A DNA stretch of 44,423 nt from Halococcus hamelinensis 100A6 (GTDB taxonomy: Archaea; Halobacteriota; Halobacteria; Halobacteriales; Halococcaceae): NCBI RefSeq assembly GCF_000336675.1, contig NZ_AOMB01000042.1, positions 66,938-111,360 of the forward strand. The letters are read 5' to 3'. Made by a program: the position numbers and the translations under genes. Under the pieces are notes generated by a model. That model saw only the letters and a list, made by a program, of their open reading frames with translations, searched no databases and was not told where the DNA came from. Below, piece by piece: positions 42,953 through 44,423 of the stretch (its first letter is position 1; each line of letters opens with the position of its first letter).

Positions 42953-43087
42953 ATGCCAATGCAACGGAACGATGGGACGAGTGGAGGGGAACCGAGCGTG
43001 AAGACCTGCGATCGATGTGGGAAGGGGATGCCGGATCCCTACGTCGGTAACGGAACCTGCTACCACTGTCGGAGAGCCAGCCGGTAG
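42953..43087 (+). CDS. CxxCG...GTCxxCR zinc microprotein, 44 residues
   Basis: ATG at 42953 gives 44 codons ending in TAG. After a polar head (MPMQRNDGTSGGEPSVKT) the product has CDRCGKGMPDPYVGNGTCYHCR, two CxxC pairs in one small zinc knuckle. It has its own TATA box. A second gene 400 bp away on the other strand encodes a protein with the same motif plan. ATG 42959 is an alternative start. Function unknown; these could be small regulators or RNA- or protein-binding knuckles. Confidence 0.65.
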   Translation: MPMQRNDGTSGGEPSVKTCDRCGKGMPDPYVGNGTCYHCRRASR

Positions 43088-43493
43088 GCGGGGCGCTACG
43101 TTACTTCACTCACGCCGACCGCTCAGCGACAGCTCTTCGCGAAGTAAAACGGGGGGGAGGGTAGGACCGGAGGGGAAGTGTTACAGGTGATGCCAGGCAA
43201 CGGAGTCCCCTTGTCGGTCCTATATCAACGTCTCTGCCATCCCGTAATAAGCTTTGTGTGGCCGGGCGAATCCGACGGTTAGCACGAGCACAATCGGAGC
43301 GTAGCAGGGACCGGTGCAGCGACGACTGCTGGCGCTCGATCGAGGCCGTCGCTCCGACCAGTGACAGTGACGACACCCACGAACCGCGAAGCGACGACGG
43401 AGGACCATCGATGACGATGAAGCCGTCTTCGGTCGTTCTACCGTCGCTTCGACGTACACTGACTCCCTCCGGTATGGGACGTATTCAGGAGAA
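43088..43493. other. Intergenic region with a promoter-like motif
   Basis: No supportable gene. At 43244-43258 the 15-mer GTAATAAGCTTTGTG repeats exactly the sequence at 288-302, the promoter of the Tat protein, but the minus-strand frame after it (ATG near 43234) stops after six codons. It may be an orphan promoter. Confidence 0.4.
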
Positions 43494-43613
43494 CTACCGA
43501 CAGCTCGCGCACGTTCCGTCCACGATATCCATCGCCGCTTCGCCACACAACTTGCAGTACTCTACGACGCCGCTGCCGACGTTCGTCTTCGTCATACGTG
43601 GTTTCCGCTCCAT
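43494..43613 (-). CDS. CxxCG...GTCxxCR zinc microprotein, 39 residues
   Basis: ATG at 43613 opens a 39-codon frame (MERKPRMTKTNVGSGVVEY, then CKLCGEAAMDIVDGTCASCR) ending in TAG. The motif CxxCG, 8-10 residues, GTCxxCR is shared with the product of 42953-43087, so the two are probably paralogues facing each other. ATG at 43595 (MTKTNVGSG) is an alternative start. A longer plus-strand frame covering this region looks like random translation. Confidence 0.6.
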   Translation of the reverse strand: MERKPRMTKTNVGSGVVEYCKLCGEAAMDIVDGTCASCR

Positions 43614-43872
43614 CGATGGTTGTGTGTGTGGCTTTCAATGGCAGGGTGACGAGAGGGGCGACAGTGGCGCTCACGTCGGAGAACGCCGTCGCGTGGGTGG
43701 GTGGGCCACACGGGTGATAGTCGACGTCTACTGGACATCGCGGTTCTGGGACGACGGATACCGGCTGATTTCGATAGTCGGACGTTCTACGGGGAGTGTG
43801 GTGCGAACGAGGTGACTCGGAAGTAGTCATCGAAGCCACTCGCCGGTTCGCGCCGCTCGCCGGCTCGTTGTA

Positions 43873-43941
43873 CGGGCCGGGAGGGATTTGAACCACCTGA
43901 ACTTCGGTCGCTTCGCTCCTTCGTTCCGTCGTTCAAATCCC
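43873..43941 (-). repeat. Partial copy of the tRNA-Lys 3' end in a hairpin, downstream of tRNA-Lys
   Basis: Positions 43873-43894 match, base for base, 43984-44005 within tRNA-Lys, covering the acceptor 3' strand and the T arm, at an offset of 111 bp. GGGATTTGAAC at 43883-43893 has an inverted partner, GTTCAAATCCC, at 43931-43941. The DNA between the copies carries CGCTTCGCTCCTCAC-like words. This is the same design as seen next to tRNA-Glu. Confidence 0.7.
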
Positions 43942-43983
43942 TTTCGTGGCCGCTTCGCTCCTCACGTCCGTTCGTCGCGAAGG

Positions 43984-44057
43984 CGGGCCGGGAGGGATTT
44001 GAACCCCCGACCGTCTGATTAAGAGTCAGATGCTCTCCCTAACTGAGCTACCGGCCC
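43984..44057 (-). tRNA. tRNA-Lys (CUU)
   Basis: A 74-nt minus-strand cloverleaf: acceptor GGGCCGG/CCGGCCC with discriminator G at 43984, D stem GCTC/GAGC, and anticodon stem TCTGA/TCAGA around CTCTTAA (anticodon CTT). The T arm is GGGGG-TTCAAAT-CCCTC. No intron and no encoded CCA. Confidence 0.95.
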
Positions 44058-44423
44058 TGCGATTTCGAGTTACTCCGGCCCGGTGAAATACGTTTTCCTT
44101 CCGACCGGGCCGGCACGGCCGCGGGGCGGTGCGGTCCGCGGCTGCGGTGCGGAGGCGGTCGTGGAAGAAACCTGGCGTCCCGGTGAGCTGTGCTCTCCTG
44201 GCGGATGAAGGGCGAGTGAACGCCGGAGGTGTGAACGAGGGCTTCGGCGGTGCGGTAGCGGTGGCGGTGTTGTGCGGTTGCGGTCGCGGAGAGGTAGTGC
44301 GGTTGCGGTCGCGGAGAGGTAGTGGTTGTACCGCGAGCGAGTGAAACGAGCGAGCGGGCCGACGACTGACTGGAAGGAAGGAGGAGGCTTTTGATCCACA
44401 TTTTGCCAGCGAAGGAGCGAAGC
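44058..44423. other. Non-coding end of window with a tandem repeat
   Basis: No supportable gene; all open frames here are Arg/Pro/Thr-rich compositional artefacts. A 25-bp unit is tandemly doubled at 44273-44322 (TGCGGTTGCGGTC core), next to further GCGGT runs. The last 100 bp hold GAGCGAGTGAAACGAGCGAG-like words resembling those around the tRNA-linked repeats. tRNA-Lys should have its promoter in the first 50 bp. Confidence 0.45.

Noticed and set aside
43258-43815. A 185-codon plus-strand frame
   Set aside because: Composition is unlike haloarchaeal proteins (few acidic residues, mixed Arg/Ser/Cys), no motif, and it covers the better-supported microprotein on the other strand.
44273-44322. 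Tandem 25-bp repeat considered as a CRISPR array or origin
   Set aside because: Only two directly adjacent units, no spacers, no cas or orc1/cdc6 gene nearby.

Overview
The window is chromosomal DNA from a haloarchaeon (class Halobacteria). Most genes have high GC, very acidic proteins and GTG or ATG starts with TATA-like boxes about 25-35 bp upstream (leaderless style). It also carries an intron-containing elongator tRNA-Met, deoxyhypusine synthase, a class II ribonucleotide reductase and a trpDFEG operon. The genus cannot be fixed from the sequence alone. Gene order and families fit a Halococcus-like or related genus, but that is only an inference.

Layout. Positions 1-3800 form a visibly AT-richer surface/glycan segment: the start of a Tat-exported protein, a sulfatase-like enzyme and a Wzx-type flippase, followed by decayed coding fragments that end at the 3' side of the intron-bearing tRNA-Met (3808-3929). 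4014-5778 holds two haloarchaea-specific proteins facing each other. 5847-12235 is a minus-strand catabolic operon with stop/start overlaps at most junctions: a ribbon-helix-helix regulator, an Nramp-fold transporter without the usual metal ligands, hydantoinase/oxoprolinase subunits HyuA and HyuB, and a maleate isomerase/Asp-Glu racemase family enzyme. 12341-14841 has a VTT membrane protein, a zinc microprotein and a membrane-anchored sulfite-oxidase-fold molybdoenzyme. 14882-17974 is the B12-dependent ribonucleotide reductase. 18323-22213 is trpD-F-E-G. A tRNA-Val, a zinc microprotein and deoxyhypusine synthase follow.

24395-27572 encodes a siroheme nitrite/sulfite reductase overlapping an F420-hydrogenase-beta-like iron-sulfur protein. 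Together they look like a two-gene version of F420-dependent sulfite reductase. After a cupin and an unpaired E1-alpha dehydrogenase subunit comes a small locus (29535-30773). It has an HTH regulator plus two divergent four-helix membrane proteins whose transcription starts are each covered by the same four-half-site operator. This is the most distinctive regulatory structure in the window.

31236-38022 carries a cold-shock protein, tRNA-Glu, a hydroxyacyl-CoA dehydrogenase/enoyl-CoA hydratase fusion, an AlkA-type glycosylase, a RimK ligase fused to a retropepsin-like domain divergent from an aspartoacylase-family enzyme, and a CDF metal exporter. 38293-42204 has small proteins, a CBS-domain remnant, a copper P-type ATPase and a divergent short CtaA/Cox15 protein. 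42205-44423 is gene-poor, with two related CxxC microproteins and tRNA-Lys.

Both tRNA-Glu and tRNA-Lys are followed about 110-117 bp downstream by a second copy of their own 3' end, set in a hairpin. No CRISPR array, intact insertion sequence, rRNA or replication origin was seen.
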